Positions 23,058-31,811 are shown, counted from the stretch's first letter. The stretch is DNA of 31,811 bases from Clostridia bacterium (GCA_900772475.1 CAAHEI010000106.1:1-31811); one strand, 5' to 3'. Made by a program: numbers and translations. Notes: generated from the sequence alone by a model not told the origin.

Positions 23058-24275
23058 ATGACTTGTCTAATCCAAAATGTATTAAAAAAGTATAATAAAA
23101 ATATTTGGGTAATGTATAACAATGAAAATAGCGATAGAATATTTTGCAAATATTTTACTAAGCATTTAGCAAGTAATACTATATGTATAATCTCAACTCA
23201 AAAAGTATATATCATTTTATCTAGTTTAGATAAAGATAATGTTGAAAAACTAAAATATGATCCAAAAAAAGTTCAGTTTTTTTCATACAAATCGAGAGAT
23301 GAACTTGACGTTATTTTAGAAAATATTATTGCAGATTTAAATTTTAGTAATAAAATATGTCTTAACTTTTCTACTATGTCAGACAGAAATACAGATATAA
23401 TGAGTCATGGGGATTATGTATATTTAACTAAAATTTTGAAAAAGCCATATTTAAAATATAAAAAGAAGGTAAAATTTGAATCAGCTGAGAAAATGATATA
23501 TGATTTAGAGTCAAGAAAAACCGAAAAAGAGATAAATAGACTAAAACTTCTTGCTGATATTACAAACAGAATTTTAGAAGAAACGTTTAAAAAAATACAA
23601 ATAGGGGATAATGAAATTCAAATTGTAAATAAAACAAAAAGAATTACTGATGAAATAATGAAGTTATATGTTGGTTCAAATGATATCGTATCATATGATA
23701 TGGCATGGGAAAATTGCCCTATTGTACTTACAGGTATAAATCTTGCAAAAGGTGGTCATTCGCTACCAAGTACAAAAAAGTTATTCAGAGGAGATACTAT
23801 ATATTTTGATTTTGGGATAAAAGCTACGTTTAGTGATGAGATGGTCCTATATACAGATATGCAAAGAATGGGATATGCACTTAAAAAAAATGAATTTAGT
23901 CCTCCAAAACAAGTTATGAAGGTATTTAATATTTTGGTTAATTCTATATCAGATGGTATTGATGAAATGAGGCCTGGTGTAAAAGCATATAAAGTAGATA
24001 AGGTTGTACGTGATGAAATTATAAAAGCGGGTTACCCAGAATATAATCATGCAACTGGCCATCCTGTTGGTAAGGAAGTACATGATATTGGAGCTATAAT
24101 TTCTATAAAAAAATCTAAGCTTGCCAATTTAGAACTTATTGAAAATGGTGTTTATACTTTAGAGCCTAGGGTAAACATTTCAAATGGAGGCTCAATTGAG
24201 GAAATGATCCAGGTAACAAAATATGGAGGTGTTCCACTTACTCATTTGCAAGATGAAATTTATCTTGTAAAATAA
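23058..24275 (+). CDS. M24-family metallopeptidase-like protein (Xaa-Pro peptidase type)
   Basis: 405 residues. An N-terminal creatinase-like domain (about 1-150) precedes a C-terminal pita-bread catalytic fold. Putative metal ligands are D in FDFG, D in FSDEM, H in ATGHPVG, E in YTLEPR and E in SIEEMIQVT. Two points are odd: the two Asp ligands are 9 residues apart where most family members have 11, and the usual GHGIG is GHPVG. It may be a peptidase with altered geometry or a non-peptidase relative. It follows ackA by one base, so it depends on that transcript. Ribosome site is weak, consistent with coupling. Confidence 0.8.
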   Translation: MTCLIQNVLKKYNKNIWVMYNNENSDRIFCKYFTKHLASNTICIISTQKVYIILSSLDKDNVEKLKYDPKKVQFFSYKSRDELDVILENIIADLNFSNKICLNFSTMSDRNTDIMSHGDYVYLTKILKKPYLKYKKKVKFESAEKMIYDLESRKTEKEINRLKLLADITNRILEETFKKIQIGDNEIQIVNKTKRITDEIMKLYVGSNDIVSYDMAWENCPIVLTGINLAKGGHSLPSTKKLFRGDTIYFDFGIKATFSDEMVLYTDMQRMGYALKKNEFSPPKQVMKVFNILVNSISDGIDEMRPGVKAYKVDKVVRDEIIKAGYPEYNHATGHPVGKEVHDIGAIISIKKSKLANLELIENGVYTLEPRVNISNGGSIEEMIQVTKYGGVPLTHLQDEIYLVK

Positions 24276-24303
24276 TATATAAAAATTAAATTATTGTAAT
24301 AAT

Positions 24304-24332
24304 TTGTACAAAATTAAGAAATATTATATAAT
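24304..24332 (+). promoter_or_regulatory. Promoter of the M18 aminopeptidase gene
   Basis: TTGTAC (24304-24309), 17 bases, TATAAT (24327-24332), 28 bases before the start codon. Confidence 0.7.
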
Positions 24333-24360
24333 AGAAAATTAGAAAAGGTAGGTAGATGGT

Positions 24361-25746
24361 ATGAAACTATGTTATGAAAGAAAAGATATATATAATAATG
24401 TTGATGAGGAAGAAATATTAAACGCTAAAAAATATTCAAAAAAATATATGGAATTTTTAGATAAGGCAAGAACTGAATATTTGTGTGCTGCTGAATGTCT
24501 AAAGATGTTAAAAGATGCTGGATTTAAAGATATTACTGAATGTGAAAAATTAAATGTGGGAGATAAAGTATATTTTGTAAATAAAGAAAAATCTATATTT
24601 GCCTCAGTAATAGGTAAAGATGATCTAAAAAATGGTGTAAATATAGTAGGTTCACATATTGATAGTCCAAGACTTGACTTAAAACCAATGCCACTTATAG
24701 AAAACCAAAATATGGCGTTATTTAAAACTCAGTTTTATGGTGGTATTAAAAAGTATCAATGGCTATCTATACCACTTGAAATGCATGGAGTTGTATATAC
24801 TGAAGATAACGAAAAAGTTGAAATTTCAGTTGGTGGAGAAGATGATGATTTTTGCTTTACAATAGCAGATTTACTTCCACACCTTGCCAAAGATCAACTT
24901 AGTAAAAATGCAACTGAATTTATTGATGCAGAAAAAATGTCTGTACTTGTTGGAAATATAAAGGATGAAAAAGCAAAGAAAAACAAGGTAAAAGAAAATA
25001 TTTTAAAAATCTTAAATGAAAAATATGGTATTAAAGAAATTGATTTTGTAAGATCAGATATTTCATTTGTTCCAGCTTTTAAAACTAGATATATTGGTTT
25101 TGATAAAAGTATGATAGGTGGATATGGACATGACGATAGAGTTTGTTCATATGCAAATTTAAAAGCTATAATAGATGCAGCAAGTGAAAATAAAAAACTA
25201 AATAAAACTGCTATTTGTCTTTTAGTAGATAAAGAAGAAATAGGAAGTGTTGGTAATACTTCAATGAGTACGCAAGCTTTTGATTTGTTTTCAAAAATGA
25301 TTATATCAAAGACTGGAAATAAAGAATTAAGTGAATTAGAGATGTACTATAATTCAAAAATGTTATCTGCTGATGTTACAGCAGCTGTTGATCCAGATTA
25401 TGATGAAGTGTCAGATGTTCCGAATGGTAATGTTATTGGTTGTGGTGTCGCTATTGAAAAATATACAGGTGGAAGTGGTAAATATAGTGCTAGTGAAGCT
25501 ACTGCAAAATTCACATCTGAAGTAACACAAATATTCGATAAGAATGATGTTATATATCAATTTGGAGTACTTGGAAAACAAGGAAAAGGTGGTGGAGGAA
25601 CAATTGCATATATACTTGCAAATAAGGGAATAGATGTAATTGATTGTGGTACACCAGTACTTGCAATGCATTCTCCATTTGAAGTAGTAAGTGTGTATGA
25701 TACATACATGACTTACCTTGCATATAAAACATTCTTTAACTCATAA
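24361..25746 (+). CDS. M18-family aminopeptidase
   Basis: 461 residues, normal for this family of cytoplasmic zinc aminopeptidases that form large complexes and often prefer acidic or aromatic N-termini. Visible metal and catalytic motifs are GSHIDSPRLDLKP (H and D), GHDDRVCSYA, DKEEIGSVGNTSM (two Glu) and a C-terminal AMHSPFEV (His). The chain also has the family stretch GKGGGGTIAYILA. It has its own promoter and is followed by the rodA/ftsW gene after 23 bases. Confidence 0.93.
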   Translation: MKLCYERKDIYNNVDEEEILNAKKYSKKYMEFLDKARTEYLCAAECLKMLKDAGFKDITECEKLNVGDKVYFVNKEKSIFASVIGKDDLKNGVNIVGSHIDSPRLDLKPMPLIENQNMALFKTQFYGGIKKYQWLSIPLEMHGVVYTEDNEKVEISVGGEDDDFCFTIADLLPHLAKDQLSKNATEFIDAEKMSVLVGNIKDEKAKKNKVKENILKILNEKYGIKEIDFVRSDISFVPAFKTRYIGFDKSMIGGYGHDDRVCSYANLKAIIDAASENKKLNKTAICLLVDKEEIGSVGNTSMSTQAFDLFSKMIISKTGNKELSELEMYYNSKMLSADVTAAVDPDYDEVSDVPNGNVIGCGVAIEKYTGGSGKYSASEATAKFTSEVTQIFDKNDVIYQFGVLGKQGKGGGGTIAYILANKGIDVIDCGTPVLAMHSPFEVVSVYDTYMTYLAYKTFFNS

Positions 25747-25769
25747 AAATATGTAAGGGGGAAATTTTA

Positions 25770-26885
25770 TTGCTTAAAAGTTTATTAAAAAATACAGATT
25801 ATGTTGTAGTAGTTACAGTTCTTCTTCTTTTTGTAATTGGAGTTATAGCAATATTTTCGGCAGGATATAACACAGATGTAAATAAAGATGAATATATAAA
25901 GCAAATAATGTGGATGGCTGCTGTATTTGTAATGATGATTGTAATATGGGCAGTCGATTACAAGGTGTTTGATATAGCAGGATATATATTATATGGCATA
26001 AATTTAATTTTGTTAATGTTAGTTCTATTTATGCCTTCCCTTATGGGAGCAAGCAGCTGGTTTAATTTAGGAGGTATCCTGTATCAGCCATCGGAACTTA
26101 TGAAAATTGGATTTATCATATGTGCAGCAAAGCTTGCAACAATTTATAAAAATAATATAAATCAAAATGATAAAAAGAAAAAAATTATTATGATTGTAGT
26201 AATGTTACTTACTTTTTTACTCCCTGTTATTTTAATTATGTTACAACCAGATTTTGGAACAGCAATGGCTTTTGTTGCAATAGCTATATTTATGTTGTTT
26301 AAATTTGGTATAAAATACAGATATATATTTATAGGAATACTTGCAGCAGCTATTCTTATACCACTTGTTTACTTTTTTGTACTTAATCCAACACAACAGG
26401 AAAGAATTAAGGTATTTATAAATCCTGAACTTGATCCACTTGGAAGTGGATATAATGCTATACAATCAAAAATTGCTGTAGGATCTGGAATGTTATTTGG
26501 AACAGGAATACTAAAAGGAGCACAAACACAATATGGTTATCTTCCAATTAAATCCACTGATTTTATATTCTCAGTTATATCGGAAGAAATGGGATTTATT
26601 GTATCAGCAATAGTTGTAATTTTATTTGCTATACTATTAATTAGGTTAATTAGAATATCAAAATATGCACCTGATGAATTTTCAAGCTTTATGACAATAG
26701 GTGTAGCAGGACTTATATTCTTCCATTTTGTTCAAAATATTGGTATGACAATAGGGCTTTTACCAATAACAGGTGTACCACTTCCTTTCGTAAGTTATGG
26801 AGGTAGTAGTTTAATCACAAATGGTATGGCTATAGCAATTGCACTTAATGTTTCTGCTAGAAAATCAAGGAAATTATTTATGTAA
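25770..26885 (+). CDS. RodA/FtsW-type peptidoglycan glycosyltransferase (SEDS protein)
   Basis: 371 residues with about ten membrane helices. SEDS proteins polymerise lipid II into glycan chains, RodA for elongation and FtsW for division. Recognisable stretches include MGASSWFNLGG, QPSELMKIG, LQPDFGTAM, the loop with VGSGMLFGTGILKGAQTQYGYLP, TDFIFSVISEEMGF and LPITGVPLPFVSYGGSSL. RodA is favoured by length and by GYLPIKSTDFIFS, but FtsW is not excluded. Start is TTG 25770 after AAGGGGGAAA. It is the second gene of the M18 aminopeptidase transcript and is followed by a terminator. Confidence 0.93.
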   Translation: MLKSLLKNTDYVVVVTVLLLFVIGVIAIFSAGYNTDVNKDEYIKQIMWMAAVFVMMIVIWAVDYKVFDIAGYILYGINLILLMLVLFMPSLMGASSWFNLGGILYQPSELMKIGFIICAAKLATIYKNNINQNDKKKKIIMIVVMLLTFLLPVILIMLQPDFGTAMAFVAIAIFMLFKFGIKYRYIFIGILAAAILIPLVYFFVLNPTQQERIKVFINPELDPLGSGYNAIQSKIAVGSGMLFGTGILKGAQTQYGYLPIKSTDFIFSVISEEMGFIVSAIVVILFAILLIRLIRISKYAPDEFSSFMTIGVAGLIFFHFVQNIGMTIGLLPITGVPLPFVSYGGSSLITNGMAIAIALNVSARKSRKLFM

Positions 26886-26933
26886 TTTTAAAAATAATAT
26901 GATATTTTATAAAAAATTAACATACACGGAATT

Positions 26934-26978
26934 AAAAAAATAGTGAATTAGAGAATAGTTCTTTTTCACTATTTTTTT
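26934..26978 (+). terminator. Terminator after the rodA/ftsW gene
   Basis: A 13-bp stem AAAAAATAGTGAA (26935-26947) with TTCACTATTTTTT (26965-26977), ending in a run of seven T. Confidence 0.85.
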
Positions 26979-27322
26979 ATAGGAAAAATTGATTTTAAGT
27001 ATAATATAGAAATGATCATGTCATATTTTATATAATAGGAAAGTCATATTGAAATTATCATGTCAAAATTTTTATAGCATGGTAATAGAACATATGGAAT
27101 ATGCTTCTTAAGGTTACATTATATTGCTAATAAAATTTGATTTTGTGTTTGGGGTTAACTATAGTTTGGATTGTAACGAATAATTATAATTTTCACTGAT
27201 TTTTTCACAGTGTATCCCTTTACTTTTAAAAAATTCTATGTTAAAATACTTTGGTATACAAAAGGATAAAAATTCATAATATTTGTATTGATAATGTCTT
27301 GTCAGTAAATAAAAAGGTGATT
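26979..27322. other. AT-rich intergenic stretch with nothing definite
   Basis: About 340 bases. A 9-base direct repeat ATCATGTCA (about 27014 and 27057) and a short inverted repeat CACTG/CAGTG near 27200 are visible, but neither is convincing. No open frame with a ribosome site and no known RNA gene is recognised. Confidence 0.5.
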
Positions 27323-27352
27323 TTGTTTATCATAAGAAATGTGTGATAAAAT
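27323..27352 (+). promoter_or_regulatory. Possible promoter of the small peptide and ABC exporter genes
   Basis: TTGTTT (27323-27328), 18 bases, TAAAAT (27347-27352), about 45 bases before the peptide start. The match is moderate. Confidence 0.4.
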
Positions 27353-27397
27353 ATAACCTGCAGCATTAGCAGTTACTCCCAAGATAGGAGAAAAAAT

Positions 27398-27475
27398 ATG
27401 TATTTATCTGCCAGAGTGAAAGATTTTATTAACAAGGTCGATAATAAATTAACAAGTTTACTAAAAAAATATTAA
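27398..27475 (+). CDS. Possible 25-residue basic amphipathic peptide (leader or exported peptide)
   Basis: ATG 27398 follows TAGGAGAAAAAAT, a well-placed ribosome site, and the frame closes at TAA 27473-27475. The peptide begins MYLSARVKDF and ends TSLLKKY. Hydrophobic residues at 3, 7, 10, 11, 14, 18, 21, 22 and 25 fall on one face of a helix, and the net charge is about +4. Such peptides include phenol-soluble-modulin-like toxins, membrane-curvature peptides such as SpoVM, and regulatory leaders such as BmrB before the bmrCD exporter. It ends 79 bases before the ABC exporter gene. No similarity is recognised, and a chance frame of this size is possible in AT-rich DNA, though the ribosome site argues against it. 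Confidence 0.5.
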   Translation: MYLSARVKDFINKVDNKLTSLLKKY

Positions 27476-27554
27476 ATTGGTGAATATGACTCTCTAGAAA
27501 TTATTTGGTTTATAAATTAAACAAAAAATATGTTATAGGGGGAAAGGAGAAAAA

Positions 27555-29810
27555 ATGTTAAAAATACTTAAATATTTAGGAAAGACTTGGATTGAAGTTA
27601 TAGTCATTGTCACACTTTTGTGTGTGCAAGCTGCGTCTGACCTTGCACTTCCTGATTATACATCCAAGATTGTAAATACAGGAATTCAACAAGGTGGAAT
27701 AGAAACAGCTATACCTGAGGCTATATCTAAAGATGAAATGGATAATCTTTTAATGTTTACAAACGATGATAGTAAAATATTAGATTGTTACAAACTAGTT
27801 TCAAAAGATACTGTAAGTAATGATGAATATAACAATTATTTGAAAAAATATCCTGCATTAGAAAATGAAGAAGTTTATGTCCTAAATAAATTAAATAAGG
27901 ATCAAAAAAATAATTTAGAAGAAATGTTAAAGAAACCATTAGTTCAAGTGTACTTAATACAAAATGATCAAATGCAAGAAAAAATAAAAGAAGATCTATT
28001 TGCAAATGTACCAGAGCCTCAAAAAGAAGCTATGAAAGATATGGAATTAATGGACATATTAAAAACTATGCCTGAAGAAAATTTAGAAAAAATTACTACT
28101 AATATAAATGAGCAAATAGATAACATGCAAGGAACAATAGTTGATCAAGCAGCTATATCATCTGTGAAAGAAGAATATAAAAAATTAAACATGGATGTTA
28201 ATAAAATACAAAATAAATATATTGTATTTGCAGGGCTTCAAATGCTTGGAATTTCGCTTGTAAGTATGGTATCTGCTGTTATTATTATGCTTCTTTCATC
28301 AAGAGTTGCTGCTAAACTTGGAAATACTCTAAGAGATAAGGTGTTTAAGAAAGTTCTTAGTTTTTCAACAAAAGAATTTAACGAGTTTTCTACAGCATCT
28401 TTAATTACTCGTAGTACAAATGATATTCAACAAATTCAAATGTTAATTACAATCTTATTTAGGGTAGTTGTTTATGCTCCAATAATAGGTATTGGAGGAT
28501 TTATTAGAGTACTTACAAATAGTGATACATCAATGGCATGGATCATTGGCCTTGCAATTTTATGTATTATTGGAATTGTTGGAACATTATTTTTGCTTAC
28601 AATGCCTAAATTTAAAAAATTACAATATTTAGTTGATAAGTTAAATTTGGTATCTCGTGAAATTTTAACTGGTCTTCCAGTAATAAGAGCTTTTAATACT
28701 GAAAAGAAAGAAGAAAAAAGATTTGACGGTGCTAATAAAAACTTAATGAAAGCAAGTATTTTTGTAAACAGATCAATGAGTATGATGATGCCACTTCTAA
28801 TGTTTATAATGAATTCAATTACTCTTCTTATTGTTTGGGTAGGAGGACATAATGTTGATAGTGGAATAATGCAAGTAGGAGATATGATGGCATTCATTCA
28901 ATATACTATGCAAATAGTTATGAGCTTCTTAATGATTTCTATGATATCAATAATGTTACCACGTGCTGCTGTGTCTGCAAAACGTATTAATGAAGTAATT
29001 GATACAACACCAAGTATTAAAGATAAAGATAAAACTAAAGATTTTGATGATGATAAAAAAGGGCTTGTTGAATTCAAGGATGTTTCGTTTAAATATCCTG
29101 ATGCTGACAGTGAAATATTAGAGGATATATCATTTACTGCAGAACCTGGTAAAACTACTGCAATAATTGGTAGTACGGGAAGTGGTAAATCAACAGTAGT
29201 AAATTTAATACCTCGTTTTTATGATGTTACAGGTGGGGAACTTTTAATAGATGGTGTTAATATTAAAGATGTTTCACAAAAAGAATTAAGAAGTAAAATT
29301 GGATTTGTACCACAAAAAGGAATGCTATTTACAGGTACAATTAAATCAAATATAAAATATGGAAATCCATCTATGAGCGATGAAGACATGATTAAAGCGG
29401 CTACAATTGCACAAGCTACAGAATTTATAGAAAGTAAACCTAAAAAATATGATGAAGAAATATCACAAGGTGGTACAAATGTATCTGGTGGTCAAAGACA
29501 ACGTTTATCTATAGCTAGAGCTATTGCTACAGATCCAGAAATATTTGTATTTGATGATAGTTTTTCAGCACTTGACTTAAAAACGGATAGCAAACTTAGG
29601 GCTGCTTTAAAAGAAAAAACAGAAAATAAAACAGTTATAATAATTGCTCAAAGAATTAGTACAATTCTTGATGCTGATAAAATAATCGTACTTGAAGAAG
29701 GAAAAATAGCAGGAATTGGCAAACACGAAGAATTAATGAAAAATTGTGAGATATACAAACAAATTGCATTATCTCAACTTTCAAAGGAGGAACTTGAAAA
29801 TGGCAAATAA
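27555..29810 (+). CDS. ABC exporter subunit 1 with degenerate ATPase site and large extracellular insert
   Basis: 751 residues. Helix 1 (about 12-32) is followed by a long polar insertion (about 45-225) before helix 2, so that segment is probably extracytoplasmic. Five further helices and a nucleotide-binding domain (about 510-750) follow. Walker A is GSTGSGKST (539-547) and the signature VSGGQRQR. In Walker B the catalytic Glu is replaced by Asp (D668, FVFDDS), and the switch His is replaced by Gln (Q699, IAQRIS). Those two changes mark the non-canonical half of heterodimeric exporters such as TM287/288 and BmrCD. The partner gene overlaps its end by 11 bases. The substrate is unknown. Ribosome site GGGGGAAAGGAG. 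Confidence 0.93.
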   Translation: MLKILKYLGKTWIEVIVIVTLLCVQAASDLALPDYTSKIVNTGIQQGGIETAIPEAISKDEMDNLLMFTNDDSKILDCYKLVSKDTVSNDEYNNYLKKYPALENEEVYVLNKLNKDQKNNLEEMLKKPLVQVYLIQNDQMQEKIKEDLFANVPEPQKEAMKDMELMDILKTMPEENLEKITTNINEQIDNMQGTIVDQAAISSVKEEYKKLNMDVNKIQNKYIVFAGLQMLGISLVSMVSAVIIMLLSSRVAAKLGNTLRDKVFKKVLSFSTKEFNEFSTASLITRSTNDIQQIQMLITILFRVVVYAPIIGIGGFIRVLTNSDTSMAWIIGLAILCIIGIVGTLFLLTMPKFKKLQYLVDKLNLVSREILTGLPVIRAFNTEKKEEKRFDGANKNLMKASIFVNRSMSMMMPLLMFIMNSITLLIVWVGGHNVDSGIMQVGDMMAFIQYTMQIVMSFLMISMISIMLPRAAVSAKRINEVIDTTPSIKDKDKTKDFDDDKKGLVEFKDVSFKYPDADSEILEDISFTAEPGKTTAIIGSTGSGKSTVVNLIPRFYDVTGGELLIDGVNIKDVSQKELRSKIGFVPQKGMLFTGTIKSNIKYGNPSMSDEDMIKAATIAQATEFIESKPKKYDEEISQGGTNVSGGQRQRLSIARAIATDPEIFVFDDSFSALDLKTDSKLRAALKEKTENKTVIIIAQRISTILDADKIIVLEEGKIAGIGKHEELMKNCEIYKQIALSQLSKEELENGK

Positions 29811-31644
29811 TGAAAAAAGACCTCCAATGGGAGGACATGGACCAGGTGGAAGAGGTGCTGTGGAGAAAGCAAAAGACTTTAAAGGAACGACAAAAAAGTT
29901 AATAAATGATTATTTATCAAAATATAAATTTCAACTTGCAATTGTAATAATATTTGCAATAGGAAGTACAATATTTGCAATAGTTGGACCTAAAATACTA
30001 GGAAATGCTACAACTGAAATTTTTAATGGGTTAGTTGGTAAAGTATCAGGTGGAGACGGAATTAATTTTTCTAAAATTGCAGGAATAATACTTACACTTT
30101 TAATATTATATATTGTTAGTGCACTGTTTTCATTTATACAAGGATTTACAATGACATCTGTATCACAAAAATTAACATATAAATTACGTAATGACTTGGC
30201 AATGAAAATAAATAGATTACCTATGAAATACTTTGACAAAAAAACAAATGGTGAAGTTTTATCAATCGTAACAAATGATATAGACACTTTATCACAGAAT
30301 TTAAACCAGAGTATAACACAAATAATTACTTCTATATGTACAATTATTGGTATACTTATAATGATGTTTTCAATAAGTATTTCTATGACAATTGTATCTT
30401 TAGTAATACTTCCAATATCTGCATTTATAGTATCTAAGATTGTAAAAAAATCTCAAAAGCACTTTAAAAAGCAACAGGATTTTTTAGGCCATGTAAATGG
30501 TCAAGTAGAAGAGGTATATGGTGGACACTTAATTATAAAAGCATTCAACTCAGAAAATACAGTAATGCAAGAATTTGATAAAGCAAATGATGAATTATAC
30601 CGTTCTGCATGGAAGTCACAATTTTTATCTGGACTTATGTTTCCAGTTATGAATTTTGTTGGAAATATAGGATATGTTGCAGTTGCAATTTTAGGTGGAT
30701 ATCTTGCTGTAAATGGAAAAATTACAGTTGGTAATATTCAAAGTTTTATACAATATAACAAGCAATTTACACAGCCTATAAATCAAATTGCACAAGTATC
30801 TAGTATGTTACAATCAATGGTTGCTGCAGCTGAAAGAGTATTTGAATTCTTAGAACAAGAAGAGGAAATAAATACAGCTAAAGGTAAAATAGATGTAGCT
30901 AAATTAAAAGGAAATGTAAAATTTGAGCACGTTAATTTTGGATATGATCCTAATAAAACAATTATAAATGATTTTAATGCTGATGTAAAAGAGGGACAAA
31001 AGATTGCAATTGTTGGACCTACAGGGGCTGGTAAGACTACTATGGTAAAATTACTTATGAGATTTTATGATGTAAATAGTGGAGCTATTCTTGTAGATGG
31101 TCATAATATAAAAGACTTTGATAGAGGAGAACTTAGAAAAATGTTTGGTATGGTTCTTCAAGATACATGGTTATTTAATGGAACTGTAAAAGAAAATATA
31201 AAATATGGAAGAGAAGATGCTACAGATAGTGAAATTGTTGAAGCAGCCAAGGCAGCTCATGTTCATCATTTTATAAAAACATTATCAAATGGATATAATG
31301 CAGTATTAAATGAGGAGTCTAGTAATGTATCAGCAGGACAAAAGCAACTTTTAACAATTGCCCGTGTAATACTTACTGATCCTAAAATACTAATATTAGA
31401 TGAAGCAACAAGTTCTATAGATACAAGGACTGAACAACAAATACAATCAGCAATGGATAACTTAATGAAGGGTAGAACAAGTTTTATAATTGCACATAGA
31501 TTATCAACTATAAAAAATGCTGACTTAATACTTGTAATGAACCATGGAGATATTGTTGAACAGGGAACTCATGACGAACTTCTAAAAAAAGATGGCTTTT
31601 ACGCAGGATTATATAATTCACAATTTGAAGAAGTTGAGGAATAA
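29800..31644 (+). CDS. ABC exporter subunit 2 with the canonical catalytic Glu and His
   Basis: 614 residues from ATG 29800, which has AAAGGAGG upstream inside the end of subunit 1; a start at 29746 would overlap much more. A Gly-rich N-terminal tail (PPMGGHGPGGRG) typical of BmrD/YheH-like subunits precedes six membrane helices and an ATPase domain. Walker A is GPTGAGKTT, Walker B ILDEATSSID with catalytic E535, and the switch His is H566 (IAHRLS). The signature is VSAGQ, altered from LSGGQ; it faces the degenerate site of subunit 1. Together they form a drug- or lipid-type exporter with one active ATP site. The next transcribed hairpin is at 31697. Confidence 0.94.
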   Translation: MANNEKRPPMGGHGPGGRGAVEKAKDFKGTTKKLINDYLSKYKFQLAIVIIFAIGSTIFAIVGPKILGNATTEIFNGLVGKVSGGDGINFSKIAGIILTLLILYIVSALFSFIQGFTMTSVSQKLTYKLRNDLAMKINRLPMKYFDKKTNGEVLSIVTNDIDTLSQNLNQSITQIITSICTIIGILIMMFSISISMTIVSLVILPISAFIVSKIVKKSQKHFKKQQDFLGHVNGQVEEVYGGHLIIKAFNSENTVMQEFDKANDELYRSAWKSQFLSGLMFPVMNFVGNIGYVAVAILGGYLAVNGKITVGNIQSFIQYNKQFTQPINQIAQVSSMLQSMVAAAERVFEFLEQEEEINTAKGKIDVAKLKGNVKFEHVNFGYDPNKTIINDFNADVKEGQKIAIVGPTGAGKTTMVKLLMRFYDVNSGAILVDGHNIKDFDRGELRKMFGMVLQDTWLFNGTVKENIKYGREDATDSEIVEAAKAAHVHHFIKTLSNGYNAVLNEESSNVSAGQKQLLTIARVILTDPKILILDEATSSIDTRTEQQIQSAMDNLMKGRTSFIIAHRLSTIKNADLILVMNHGDIVEQGTHDELLKKDGFYAGLYNSQFEEVEE

Positions 31645-31696
31645 AAAGTAATTTAATAACTTATTCTTGGTCATGATAAATATAAATATTTTATTA

Positions 31697-31739
31697 TATA
31701 GTACGTTAATTTATGTAATAGGTTAACGTACTATAATTT
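31697..31739 (+). terminator. Hairpin after the ABC exporter, probable terminator and intron target
   Basis: Perfect 13-bp stem (31697-31709 with 31723-31735), 13-base loop, then ATTT before the group II intron begins at 31740. The T-run is short, as expected if the intron has interrupted it. Confidence 0.6.
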
Positions 31740-31811
31740 GTGCGACAGGCATGTCGTTTAGCTAATCGGTGAAAGTCCGTATTGGAGGTATATATCGTCA
31801 ACCAATTAGAG
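31740..31811 (+). mobile_element. 5' end of a group II intron (bacterial class C-like)
   Basis: GTGCGACAGGCATGTCG starts with the GUGYG 5' splice-site consensus and forms the first stem of domain I. It is followed by GGTGAAAGTCC at 31771-31781, a strongly conserved domain I segment of bacterial group II introns. The rest lies outside the window, so the reverse transcriptase gene cannot be seen. Insertion just after a hairpin is the target preference of class IIC introns, which recognise terminator stem-loops. Confidence 0.8.

Noticed and set aside
27014..27065. Direct repeat ATCATGTCA in the gap before the ABC exporter
   Set aside because: Only nine bases, two copies, no relation to a promoter; likely chance.

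Overview
The window comes from a very AT-rich, spore-forming, anaerobic Firmicute, most likely a gut-type Clostridia. The grounds are strong GGAGG-type ribosome sites with ATG, TTG and GTG starts, SigA-like promoters with 17-bp spacers, a spoVS gene and a YtaF-like sporulation membrane protein, an oxygen-sensitive class III ribonucleotide reductase, pta-ackA fermentation genes, and a T-box in front of thrS. I cannot name a species from the sequence.

Layout. 1-3142 is on the minus strand: a two-gene unit (radical SAM/SPASM enzyme plus a small secreted or membrane protein), a YtaF/MntP-like membrane protein, and an unrecognised regulator-like protein whose likely CTG start adds 27 residues. 3329-6346 is on the plus strand: a tandem ribbon-helix-helix protein, a terminator hairpin that buries the Shine-Dalgarno of the following SunS-like glycosyltransferase, a prepilin-like leucine-rich-repeat surface protein, and a tiny membrane protein. 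6351-10391 is housekeeping: der, plsY, a small membrane protein, ppaC, and DUF4190- and DUF2752-like membrane proteins. 10584-14462 is the anaerobic nucleotide reduction operon: promoter, NrdR box, nrdD, a separately encoded glycyl-radical domain, nrdG and nrdR. A 175-bp MITE-like element and a threonine T-box lead into thrS (to 16773). Next come an AAA/DUF4143 ATPase behind three 23-bp direct repeats, then spoVS. A membrane-anchored solute-binding-like protein, pta, ackA and an M24 peptidase follow, then an M18 aminopeptidase and rodA/ftsW. A 669-bp gap holds a possible 25-residue amphipathic peptide gene in front of a heterodimeric ABC exporter. The window ends on the first 72 bases of a group II intron inserted just after a hairpin.

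How the genes work together. The nrd operon supplies dNTPs without oxygen and is probably self-limited by NrdR. Here the catalytic subunit ends after its zinc site, and the radical glycine sits on an 89-residue partner that NrdG would have to activate. Pta and AckA turn acetyl-CoA into acetate and ATP. The ABC pair shows the asymmetric ATPase sites typical of TM287/288- or BmrCD-type exporters.

The points I find most worth checking are the split glycyl-radical reductase with a threefold 34-residue insertion, the radical SAM/membrane-protein pair, the small peptide before the exporter, the MITE, the 23-bp repeats and the group II intron end. All calls are from reading the sequence; no database search was run.
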